Source: Serinus canaria
Lineage: Eukaryota > Chordata > Aves > Passeriformes > Fringillidae
DNA: 64,000 nt
Reading direction: 5' to 3'
Assembly: GCF_022539315.1 (NCBI RefSeq)
Contig: NC_066338.1
Coordinates: forward strand, 2,232,001 to 2,296,000
Below are positions 11,943 to 21,089 of this stretch, in pieces; position 1 is the stretch's first letter, and every line of letters starts with the position of its first letter. The position numbers and the translations under genes were made by a program. The notes beneath the pieces are model-generated. The model was not told where the DNA came from. It saw only the letters and a list, made by a program, of their open reading frames with translations, and searched no databases.

Positions 11943-12140
11943 TGTCACCGACATGTTCTATGAAAAATCCTTTCCTTAGGATTTTTCCCTCCTGAGAAGC
12001 TGAGAGGCCTCAGGAACAAACTGTAAACAATTCTTATCTGCTGCTGTGGAATGAATGCACCAGTGGATCTGGGACTGGCCGTTAATTGGAAACAACAAGA
12101 TGAGACCAATCACAGTTCACCTGCCCAGACTGTCTCGGTC
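11943..12140 (+). mobile_element. 5' LTR of the ERV, truncated and rearranged
   Basis: It aligns with the first 199 bases of the 3' LTR. Bases 12077-12107 are inverted relative to 14773-14803. Similarity stops at TCGGTC (12140), so the R/U5 portion of about 190 bp is missing. The sequence then folds back on itself (see findings). Confidence 0.85.
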
Positions 12141-12190
12141 TGGACAGGTGAACCTTTTGAAAAGACCTTTTGAAAAGTCTCCGAGACAAG

Positions 12191-12445
12191 ATGTCCGGAA
12201 GTCTTTGCAGCTCAGAGCAGCCTGCTGAAGCTCAGAGGACACTGTCACAAGATACTGTTTACACTTCTCTTCCTAAAGATGCTGCCCTTCGTGCAAGGTG
12301 GGCTAGGATGTGGAAGAGGGTGCCTACGGAGGCAGAGGTTCCATTCTCTTTCAGAGATGAAATAATTATTAACAGCTGGCAAATATGGGGTCATGAATAT
12401 AGAATTCCTATGGTGAAGAGACATTTCTATGAGTTTTTCAGATGA
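12191..12445 (+). CDS. Unrecognised 84-residue ORF inside the ERV
   Basis: This ATG-initiated frame starts MSGSLCSSEQ and ends KRHFYEFFR. It is rich in Trp and Arg in its second half (ARWARMWKR, NSWQIWGHEY). Position just after the 5' LTR suggests a gag-leader or matrix-like remnant, but I see no diagnostic motif. It is followed in another frame by a further open stretch (about 12509-12720), which could mean a frameshift. It may not be translated. Confidence 0.3.
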   Translation: MSGSLCSSEQPAEAQRTLSQDTVYTSLPKDAALRARWARMWKRVPTEAEVPFSFRDEIIINSWQIWGHEYRIPMVKRHFYEFFR

Positions 12446-12711
12446 ACAAAATACTATGGCTTTTTCCCTGATCTGTTTTATTCCCTTGATTCCTACGTAG
12501 GGGATTGCATGGCATTGGTTTTTGAGGATGCTTTGAACCATGATGGATTTGGAACTCCTCGCAGCTATCCGGCATTCAAAATTCTCTTCCCAATTCTGAA
12601 ATTGAAAGAATATTCATTCGAGAAGATTGCGAAATTAAGAGGTTTTTCGCTGGAGCTGGCAAGAGTGGAATTTGAGCAAAACCACGGCCTGCAGGTTCCC
12701 AGCCCCCCCGA

Positions 12712-13647
12712 ATGGGGGGGGGGGGGGCGAAGCTTTGCCTGCAGCAGAAGAAAGGTTTCTTTCTGTGCCTTTGGAGCATGCTCCGACGGAACCGCTTCCC
12801 CCCCCCCCATCGCTGCTCTCAGGGGGGAGGTGAATTGGCTCCGCCGCACGAGCCGGAGCCCTGGGCCCCACCTCAGCCCGCCCCGCGGGAGGCGCCGGTC
12901 CCCGCGGCCCCGCCGCAGCCCGGACCGGACCCGACTCGCCGCCTCCAGCAGAGTTTGTCGGCGTTCCCGTGGCAGAAGCATCGCCTCTCGCGGCTTCGCC
13001 CAAGTTGCTCAGCGACGCACTCGACAGCAGCGATGATCGACGGCAGCCCGTCCCCGAGTCGGGACCTGCCGCCCCTGTCTTTTCTCCTTCTGCATCGCAG
13101 CCAACAATTGCGTTCGCAGCGTGTGCCGGCAGGGGTCGATCCCGCGGCCCTGCTGCCCCCCGCGCCTCCCACGTCGGCTCCACCAGCTTTGCTGTCTGCG
13201 CCTGCGCTGAAGCTTCCGGTACACGGAGAATACGCGGCTGCTGTCCCCAGCCCGGCGGGCGATGCACTCCCCCCGGCTTTGCAGCCCCCACTGACCACCA
13301 CGGCGGCCTTGCCTTTGCCTGCCGCGCCGGTGGAGGAAGCTGAGGTTGAGAACCACCAAACGGAACCGCCCGTGGCCCCGCCGCCCCTCGCGGCGGCTGC
13401 CGCAACGCCTGCGATCAGCCTGGATTCCCCCCCAGCTTTTCGGGCTGTCCCGAGGTTGCCCCTGCGGGGGAGCTGGGACAGGGGAAGGGGCCTCGCCTTC
13501 GCCTGCCCCTCCGTGGGGGCTTGTGGCTCGACAGCTGACTGCGGGCTCAGCCCGTCTGCCTGCTTTCAAACTCAGCGTTTTTCGCGGGCCGATTCGGATT
13601 TGGTTCGGAGGTTCCCGCTGGGCGTTGGAATGCCTGACTCCCCTTGA
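12712..13647 (+). CDS. GC-rich Pro/Ala-rich ORF (311 codons) inside the ERV
   Basis: The frame begins in a run of G and encodes a low-complexity Pro/Ala/Ser-rich product with blocks such as APPQPAPREAPVPAAPPQP and PPAPPTSAPPALLSAPALK, then a more mixed C-terminus. The opposite strand is also open for more than 250 codons, as expected from GC-rich composition, so openness alone is weak evidence. It could be a degenerate gag linker/proline-rich domain or sequence captured from a host GC-rich locus. I do not recognise it. Confidence 0.3.
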   Translation: MGGGGAKLCLQQKKGFFLCLWSMLRRNRFPPPHRCSQGGGELAPPHEPEPWAPPQPAPREAPVPAAPPQPGPDPTRRLQQSLSAFPWQKHRLSRLRPSCSATHSTAAMIDGSPSPSRDLPPLSFLLLHRSQQLRSQRVPAGVDPAALLPPAPPTSAPPALLSAPALKLPVHGEYAAAVPSPAGDALPPALQPPLTTTAALPLPAAPVEEAEVENHQTEPPVAPPPLAAAAATPAISLDSPPAFRAVPRLPLRGSWDRGRGLAFACPSVGACGSTADCGLSPSACFQTQRFSRADSDLVRRFPLGVGMPDSP

Positions 13648-14637
13648 GCGCCCCAGCGGCGTTCGGGAGGTGGCTCCTGAGCCTTCTGCCTCTGGTCCCC
13701 AGCCCGCAGGGGGTGGGGGTGGTACTGGTACTGAGGGGCAGAAAGAGGGAACACCTTTTGTATTTGTGTTGCAGAGGCAGGAGAAACAGTGGAAAGTGAG
13801 CATCGCTCACTTGCTCTGGGGACAAAGCACCCCCAGATCTGGGGTGATGATCCTTGGGAAAGCTTCTCTTCCCCAACTGCTGGTCTGCACCGGTTCAGAG
13901 GGGATGAAGCATTCAGTCACTCGTGCTGCCCAAGCATTTACAGCAGGGTGCCGGGTTGAGAGAACACAGAGCCCTCTCCGTGGGCCGGGTCTGGGCCATT
14001 TGGCTCGGTTCCCTGGGCCAGGGCCTCCGTGCGGCCAGCACCGGAGGCTTGGGGGCTTTGCTGCCACCGTTCTGTAGGCCAGGTCTGGGATGCCTGATCC
14101 TTCCGTCAGGACCTGGGCCACCATTCTGTAGGCCGAGTCTGGGATCCCTGTTCCTTCCATGAGGGCCAGGGCCCCCGCAGGGCCTCAGCGGCTCCTCTCT
14201 GCTGCTGCTCTTTCGGACAACAACAACAACAACAACAAAAAACACAAAAGAAGAGTTGAAAGAGCTAGCAGCTCAAAAAGCATTGAAAAGCAAAATTTTT
14301 GCAAGCCTGTTTCAGGACAAAAAAGGACTTTCAGCGATGTCAAAAAGGAACATCTTCAGTTTGGACTTTTTCCTGAAACTCAGCTGTTTGGACTTGAAGC
14401 AATGAAATTTCTTTGCACTGTTTCTGCATTTCCTTATATCTTAAGATTGTTTTGGTGATGTGATGGGAATTTGGTGTTTTGCAGGTGAAGAATCTCCCTG
14501 ATGGTTCCACACCAGCACTTGATTGATGTTTTGATTGGCAACACAAAACCTCTCAGGTGCTTGTTCTTTCCTCTGCATGACCCCGCAGATGAAATTGCAA
14601 GCATCTTTTAAATTTATTTAAAATAAAAAGGGTGAGA

Positions 14638-15025
14638 TGTCACCGACATGTTTTATGAAAAATCCTTTCCTTAGGATTTTTCCCTCCTGAGAAGCTGAGA
14701 GGCCTCAGGAACAAACTGTAAACAATTCTTATCTGCTGCTGTGGAATGAATGCACCAGGTGGATCTGGGATTGGTCTCATCTGGTTGTTTCCAATTAACG
14801 GCCAATCACAGTTCACCTGCCCAGACTGTCTCGGTCAGAGACAAGCCTTTCTTATTCATTCCTTTTCTATTCTTAGCTTAGCGTTCTGATGAAATCCTTT
14901 CCTCTATTCTTTTAGTATAGTTTTAATATATTATATATCATAAAATAATAATCAAGCCTTCTGATACATGGAGTCAACTTTCTTGTCTCTTCCCTCATCC
15001 TGGGACCCTTGTGGACAATACCACA
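14638..15025 (+). mobile_element. 3' LTR of the ERV, 388 bp, complete
   Basis: It begins TGTCACCGACATG and ends GGACAATACCACA. Order of landmarks: CCTTTCCTTAGG, CTGCTGCTGTGG, a CCAAT-like pair (ATTGG..CCAAT), GACTGTCTCGGTC, TATTCATTCC, an AT-rich polyadenylation region (CATAAAATAATAAT) and CTTGTGGAC. It matches the solo LTR at 6973-7344 throughout, including the orientation of the segment that is inverted in the 5' LTR. Confidence 0.92.
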
Positions 15026-15031
15026 AAAAAG

Positions 15032-15570
15032 GATAGCTACAGTAGCATTTTTCAATGCAGTATAGGTGTCCCTGTCAAACCAGCCCAAGTTTTCGCTGGT
15101 GCCAGCTTGGGTCTGGGAGGCATCCTGCGCAATGCGGAATTTTCGGAGCCACTCCGGGCCACAGGCCTCTGCACAGAAACACCAGCCCTCCTTCCTGGGA
15201 AACAAAACTCACCCGCCCAGGTTCCTGATGGCAGATTGCAGGAGCCACTCTGCACTGTCAAACCAGCCCAAGTTTGCAGTGGTGCCAGCTTGGGTCTCAG
15301 AGGCATCCTGCACAATGCAGAATTTCAGGAGCCAGCCGCCAGCTGGCCCCTCTTGTGGCCACTCCGGGCCACAAGACCCTGAACACCAACGCTGGCCTTT
15401 TTCCATGGCAAGCAAAACTCACCAGTCCAGGTTCCTGATGGTAAATTGCAGGATTCACTTGGCACTGTCAAAGCAGCCTGAGTTGGCAGTGGTGCCGGCT
15501 TGGGTCTGGGACGCATCCTGCACAATGCAGAATTTCAGCAGGCAACCGGCCACTCCAGGCTACAGGCCCC
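15032..15570 (+). repeat. Sat1 (190-bp satellite), segment 4
   Basis: Resumes with GGATAGCTACAGTAGC, the same leader that opens segment 1 at 6669, and then about 2.7 monomers. The shared leader confirms that segments 1 and 4 begin at the same point of the same locus. After the first monomer the two arrays are no longer collinear. Confidence 0.9.
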
Positions 15571-15954
15571 TGTGGTATTCACATGCCCTCTGAACAGAGA
15601 GAAGCTGTGAGACAAGCAGAGAAGAAGGAAAACACAACTCTTATCTCGCTTGCTGTGCCTGTGTTGTGCTAAAGTAGAATGCAATATGGAGATTGTTTAG
15701 TGAGGATGTTTTGTTCCCTTGGCCTATCAGGGCCAAGAAGTGTGTGTGTGTGGGACTGTCACAGGATAGTCAGGAGAGAATCAGAGATGAGTGCAGTTCT
15801 GTGCAGTTGTGAGCAAGAGTGAGTGCCTGGCAGATTCAGTTTAGATGAAATGTACACAGTGCAGTATAATAAAGTAATTCATTACCCTTCTGATGATGTA
15901 TTCAGATGCATCATTCTCTCTCCCCTTCATCGGAGTCATCTTTGATTTACTATA
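15571..15954 (+). mobile_element. Solo LTR (384 bp), plus strand, with 6-bp TSD
   Basis: Starts TGTGGTATTCACATGCC and is flanked by GGCCCC (15565-15570 and 15955-15960). It contains AATAAA at about 15868 followed by GTAATTC. Its last bases read ATA instead of CA, perhaps a mutation. The insertion splits the Sat1 motif CAGGCCCCTGAACACC. Confidence 0.85.
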
Positions 15955-15977
15955 GGCCCCTAAACACAAACACTGGC

Positions 15978-16437
15978 TGTGGGGGGAAAGGTGCAAGATG
16001 CGGAGGTTCAGGGACATCACACGACAACCAATATGATCCAGTGAAGCCAAATTTATTATCCCTAAAAAGACTGTATTTATAATAATTCTCTACTGTCCAC
16101 ACATCTCTAGCTAATACATGATTGGCTAGGCCTAGCTGTTCACGCGTCTAAGAGAGGATGCTGATCGGATCATCTAATTTTCACGCATCTGGCTGTGGTT
16201 TTCTATCCCACCCATGAACTGTCTTTTTCCTCACTTTCCCAAGCTCACTGACAAACTTGCTGAGTCCGTTTGACTCTTCTTCTTGTATCTTTTTCAAGGA
16301 TATACCGACCCCATTTTCTGTGTATGTCCATTATTGTTTGTGAACGTGTCCATTGTCCCAAGCAGGCTGGATTGTGCATCGGCTGAATATGGCCATTGTT
16401 TCTCAAAAACTCCTCAATCTGCAACAAATCCTCAACA
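15978..16437 (-). mobile_element. Solo LTR (about 460 bp), minus strand
   Basis: On plus it runs from TGTGGGGGG to CTCAACA; on minus it starts TGTTGAGG and ends CCCCCCACA. A minus-strand AATAAA lies at about 16050 (TTTATT on plus). The flanks ACTGGC and ACCAGC are possible decayed 6-bp duplications (4 of 6 match). Only 23 bp of Sat1 separate it from the LTR at 15571-15954. Confidence 0.75.
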
Positions 16438-17646
16438 ACCAGCCATTTTCCCAGGGAAATAAAACTCATCCACCAGGTTCTTGAAGGCCGATTGCAGGAG
16501 GCACTTGGCCCTGTCAAACCAGCCCGAGTTGCCACTGGTGCCAGCTTGGGTCTAGGAGGCATCCTGCGCAATGCAGAATTTCAGCAGGCAGGTGGCCACT
16601 CGGGGCCACAGGCCCCTCCACACCAACGCTGGCCCTCTTTCCTAGGAAACAAAATTCATCACCCCGCGTTCCTGATGGAAGATTGCAGGAGCAACTTTGT
16701 GCTGTCAAACCAGCCCAAGTTTGCACCTGTGCCAGCTTCGGCCTTGGAGGCATCCTACTCAATGTGGAAGTTCTAAAGGCATCAGGTCACTCCGGGTCAC
16801 AGGCCAGTGCACACCAATGCCGGCCCTTTTCCCTGGGAAACAAAACTCACCTGCCCGCATTCCTGATGGCAGATTGCAGGAGCCACTTGGCACTGTCAAT
16901 CCAGCCCGAGTTGCAAGTGGTGCCACCTTGGGTCTGGAAGGCACCCAGCCAATGCGGAATTTTAGGAGCCAGGCGGCATCTCTGGGCCTCAGCCCCCCAA
17001 ACGCCAATACTGGCCCTTGTCCCTGGGAAACAATACTTCACCACCCGGATTCCTGATGGAAGATTGCAGGACCCACTTGGCATTCTCAAACCAGCCCAAG
17101 TTGCAAGTGGTGCCAGCTTTGGTCTGGGAGGCATCCTTTGCAATGCGGAATTTTAGGAGCCAGCCAGGCACTTCAGGACACAGGCCCCCGAACACCAACG
17201 CCGGCCCTGTTCTTTGGGAAACAAAACTCACCCGCCCAGATTCCTGATGGCAGATTGCAGAAAACACGTGGCGCTGTCAAACCGGCCCAAGTTGTAAGTG
17301 GTTGCTGCTTGGATCTTGGAGGCATCCTGTGTAATGGGGAATTTTAGGAGCCATCCAGCTGCTTCGGGCCACAGGCCCCCAAACGCCAGCCCTGTTTCCT
17401 TTGGACAAAAACCTACCCATCCAGATTCCTGATGGCAGAATGCAGGAGCCACTTAGCACTGTCAAGGAGCTGAGTTGCAAGTGGTGCCAGATTGGGTCTT
17501 GGAGGCATCCTGCACAATGCGGGCTTTTAGGAGCCAGCCAGCCACTCTGGGCCACAGGCCCCTGAACCCTAACGTCAGTCTTTTTCCCTGGGGAACAAAA
17601 CTCACTAGCTCAGGTTCCTGCGTTCAGTTTACAGGAGCCACTTGGC
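16438..17646 (+). repeat. Sat1 (190-bp satellite), segment 5
   Basis: About 6.3 monomers with standard landmarks, ending in CAGGAGCCACTTGGC where a large provirus begins. Monomers in segments 4 and 5 mostly carry AATTTTAGGAGCCAG in place of the AATTTCAGCAGGCAG of segments 2 and 3, so the two arrays have begun to form separate subfamilies. Confidence 0.9.
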
Positions 17647-17649
17647 TCT

Positions 17650-18536
17650 TGCTGTCTCTCTGACATACTGTGTCTGCTTTCCAGGTTATGCTACCAATGT
17701 ACGATGAGTCCTAAAAAATTCACGACGATACTACGGAACTCTCCTGATTAAGACCCTTGAAAGACTGTCATGAGTCACCAATGTGAAAGGCGGTCTGAAG
17801 TTCCCCTCATTTGCCTTTTGACCATCCCCAGGACAGACACTGGGACCCTGAGGACCCTGATCGAAATTCTGGCCTGCGGGTGGTAGATGAACACCAGAAA
17901 TCCTGAGGCCCCTGAGCAGAATTCTGGCCTGCCAAGTGATTGTTCGCAGCTGTGTCTACAGTGACTGCTTCTAGCAGGGCCTGCCAAGAGGCCATGCTCC
18001 CCATATGCTTGCACCTGCTTGGCCACACCAGCCCAGGAATCTTCCCACCTCTTCGCCAGATGAACTTGCTGGGGACACTGTAGTAGCCACCCCATGGAAA
18101 ATCCTTCATCTGCTCCACTACCACCGTGAGGGACGGAGATTGAAGCCCCCCTCCCAAGGCCTGAGGCTGAGACGCCCGTAATTCTGATCCAGGGATGCTG
18201 GCCTGACTGAAGCAGGATGCCTGCTAAGTGTTGCCTGCAGATGTGTTCACTGGACTTAGACTGGTTTCTCATAGAAACCAGTCTTGAAACAATGGGTCCC
18301 ACTCACTGCTGATGTTGACTTATCCTGCTGAGAACATGGACTGTCTGTACCCATCTTCAATACCTTTTTCCCCTCAGCAATTTCAATAGACTTATTCTTT
18401 ATTGTATCTCTTCCCCCCCTCAGCAATGGACTATAATAGAACCTTGAGTAAACCAGGAGTTTGAGATCTCCCCTAGCCGAACTCCATTGGCTGGACTACG
18501 AGGACTTCATCTCTCTACGTTTGGTAGCTATTCTCC
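17650..18536 (+). mobile_element. 5' LTR of the provirus
   Basis: Matches about 27740-28620 collinearly. Shared landmarks include GACCCTTG.AAGACTGT, CGGTCTGAAGTTCCCCTC, GAATTCTGGCCTGCC, CTTCGCCAGATGAACTTGC and TGTTGCCTGCAGATGTG. The first 250 bp differ a good deal more from the 3' copy than the next 400 bp do. It is cut at 18536 by the nested LTR. Confidence 0.8.
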
Positions 18537-19160
18537 TGTCCTGGTTCAGGGCAAATTTTGGAAAGAACCCCCAAAGCAGCTCCACTAGGAAAGCAGATTC
18601 ATTTGGCCCCTCCCCCCAATGAGTCTGGGAGAAAATACCTCCTTGGAGAAAAGTGAAAAAAACCTGTTTATTAAACAATAAAACCCCTTGCTGCTCCACA
18701 AGAGATGACAAACTGAGAAAGTCCCCTCCCCAGGTTGCAGTTCAGCTTACTCAGTGTCTTATCAGTCCCTCCGGTGCTGGAAATGTTGTGGGCCAGGCCC
18801 AGCCCGGTGGGCCAGAGGTAGCTGCTGGTGCTCTGCTGGGTGTTCAGTCCAGAGCAGGTTTAAATAGGTCCAAAGAAAAGGGAAAAAAGAAAAAAACACT
18901 CAGTCCAGGGAACTTCTTTGCCTCAGCTAGCTAAAACTAACTACAAGCAAAGGAGAGCTCTGTCCTGCTGTCTGTTCATTCACAGACAACACAGTCCAGG
19001 AGCGGGAATGTGGAGGAGTGAGTGCAGTGTCTGAAAACAAACTGCACTCTTCTTCTCTCACCCCTTCACTCTCTGAAACAAGTCTTAAAGTTGCAAAACA
19101 TATTATTCAGCATAAACAGAACAAGACGACTGGGGATAAAAGCATCATGTAGTCAAGCTA
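18537..19160. mobile_element. Nested LTR inside the provirus
   Basis: Begins TGTCCTGGTTCAGG, absent from the corresponding part of the 3' LTR region. It has polyadenylation-like AATAAA on both strands near 18665-18680, so the orientation is not settled. The right end merges into a pyrimidine microsatellite and cannot be placed exactly; no target duplication is seen. Confidence 0.6.
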
Positions 19161-19167
19161 GGGGAAC

Positions 19168-19634
19168 TCCCTCTCCCTCTCTCCTCTCCTCTCCTCTCCT
19201 CTCCTCTCCTCTCCTCTCCTCTCCTCTCCTCTCCTCTCCTCTCCTCTCCTCTCCTCTCCTCTCCTCTCCTCTCCTCTCCTCTCCTCTCCTCTCCTCTCCT
19301 CTCCTCTCCTCTCCTCTCCTCTCCTCTCCGCTCCTCTCCTCTCCCTCTCCTCTCCTCATCCTCCTCCTCTCCTCTCCTCTCCTCTCCTCTCCTCTCCTCT
19401 CCTCTCCTCTCTCATCTCTCCTCTCCTCTCCTCGCCTCCTCTCCTCTCCTCTCCTCCTCCTCTCCTCTCCTCTCCTCTCCTCTCCTCTCCTCATCCTCGT
19501 CCTCTCCTCTCCTCCTCCTCTCCTCTCCTCTCCTCCTCCTCTCCTCTCCTCTCCCTCTCCTCTCCTCTCCTCTCCTCTCCTCTCCTCTCCTCTCCTCTCC
19601 TCTCCTCTCCTCTCCTCTCCTCTCCTCTCCTCTC
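19168..19634. repeat. (CTCTC)n pyrimidine microsatellite, about 465 bp
   Basis: An almost pure pentanucleotide array of CTCTC/TCTCC on the plus strand (all purine on the minus), with CTCCTC and CTCAT interruptions mostly in the second half. It reads open in several frames (Leu/Ser/Pro or Glu/Arg repeats), which is a composition effect. It separates the nested LTR from the gag remnant. Confidence 0.97.
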
Positions 19635-19666
19635 ATGATGATCTTGACCTACATATCACAACTTAA

Positions 19667-20810
19667 CAAATACCATTCAGCGATACTGAATTAGCTAAGC
19701 TGAAAAAAGAATTTGGGCACCTCCCACAAGAATCGGAGACAGAATATGTCTTCCAAGTGTCCCTCACTGGTAGAGATCAAATTAAATTAACTGAACAGGA
19801 GGCCAGTGGGTACTGGGGGTGTGGAGTCTTCTTAACAACAGGAGGTAAACGTGACGCATGGTCCCCAACAGAGCGTGCGGCTTTTTGGGCCAGGGGAATG
19901 AATCCTTTGAAAAGGGGTGACCCCCTGGCAATCGTTGGTACCCCTGAGCAGCTCTTAGAAAGTGTCCACAAAGCCACCTGCCCGCAAATGATTCATGAAA
20001 AGAAATGACTTCCTGGTTTTGAATCCCCAGTGCAATTACCTATGAAGCCAGAACTAATGACCCCTTGAATTCTGGCCTTCCAGAAACCCTTAAACCTACA
20101 GCAGTCACTCTACAGAAAACCATCATGGCTTTGAGTCCTGTAGAAAGACTAGATAGATTCCTCAGAAACTCCAGTGACCAAAGTGAAGCTAGAGATCCTG
20201 GCTTCACTCCATACTCTTCCCTGTCACAGCCCTCAGCTTTTCAATCTGATTCACCTGCCAGTAGCCATAGAGTTTGGACATGGGGTGAAGTTGCAGTAGA
20301 TCTGATGAACTATTGCAGACAATATGGACCTATAAAAACCCCGGAGGAGAAATCAGAAAAAACAAAAGGTGTTGGGTTATTTGGGGCTCCTCACAGTGAA
20401 AATATAGAGAAGGGAAAACAGATCTCTCACCGGCACCTCTGGTGGTTGTTGGGAGTTAAAAAGGGGGGGTCCCCAAAGAGGTGATAGATGGTTTGCCCCT
20501 TGATAAATTGCAGAAAATAATAAATAATTGTCACCATCGAAAACCGAATCCATCATCTCAAGCCAGTGCACCCCTTCCTTCTCAGGAACCAAAACCAACC
20601 CTCCCCCAGCCTCTCCCACAGAACATGGGCAACGAGCCAAAATTACCCCTCTGCCAGCTTCTTTCTCAGCATCCTAGCAGCGGAACCCTCCCCTAGACTC
20701 TCCCTCAGAACACAGGCAGTGAGCCAAAACCAACAGGGTTTTCGGGAAACTAATCTCTCTGCCGCTTACAGGTGGGCGAAGGGGCAGACCTTGGGTTTAT
20801 TTAAGAATGC
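19667..20810 (+). pseudogene. gag remnant of the provirus
   Basis: A frame of about 110 codons reaching a stop at 20008 contains ELAKLKKEFG and then a segment rich in Thr/Gly/Trp, the layout of a capsid C-terminal region in ERVL-like gag. A second fragment at 20065-20484 and a Pro/Gln-rich third (20481-20696) are in other frames. No zinc knuckle (CCHC) is visible. Known gag roles are capsid assembly and RNA packaging; this copy is frameshifted and cannot make a full product. Confidence 0.55.
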
Positions 20811-21000
20811 TCACTAAAAAGAAATCAGGAGATATATTAATCCCAGCTATCAAGGGCCCCAAAAGGCTACTAGTAACCTTTTGGATTGACACTGGGGGCA
20901 CAAAACTCTGCACTAACAAAAAAGGATGCCCAGAGGTGTAGAATTGTTCCAACTAAGAGACAATGCTGTGTTCTTATTGCTCTGGAAACTGCAGAATCTA
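20811..21000 (+). pseudogene. Retroviral aspartic protease remnant
   Basis: The short frame around 20860-20943 has RLLVTFWIDTGGTKLC. DTG at 20888-20896 is the expected Asp-Thr-Gly active-site triad of retropepsins, set in a hydrophobic strand. A TAG follows after about 15 residues, so the domain is truncated. It lies just upstream of RT, where the protease should be. Confidence 0.6.
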
Positions 21001-21089
21001 TGAATGTTGCCTTAGTCAAACTGATGCTCCACTGGAGATGAGCATCAATTAGTAATCAAAAATGGTAATGGGGGACATTCCAAAGAATT

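Larger units (their letters stand above)
11943..15025 (+). mobile_element. Non-autonomous class II ERV with 6-bp TSD
   Basis: A 3.08-kb element bounded by TGTCACCG (11943) and ACCACA (15025) and flanked by perfect AAAAAG duplications (11937-11942 and 15026-15031). It has a damaged 5' LTR, a complete 3' LTR, and a purine-rich tract (AAATAAAAAGGGTGAGA) immediately before the 3' LTR, as expected for plus-strand priming. I find no RT, RNase H, integrase or env motif, so it must have moved in trans. The internal region holds a short ORF, a GC-rich proline/alanine-rich ORF and an AT-rich tail with a CAA run at about 14218. The likely primer-binding site is lost with the end of the 5' LTR. Confidence 0.85.

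Noticed and set aside
12635..13405. Minus-strand ORF of 256 codons opposite the GC-rich ERV ORF
   Set aside because: Antisense openness in GC-rich DNA; no motif, and the element's coding strand is plus.
19022..19666. 214-codon Leu/Ser/Pro ORF and Glu/Arg ORFs
   Set aside because: Translation of a CTCTC microsatellite.
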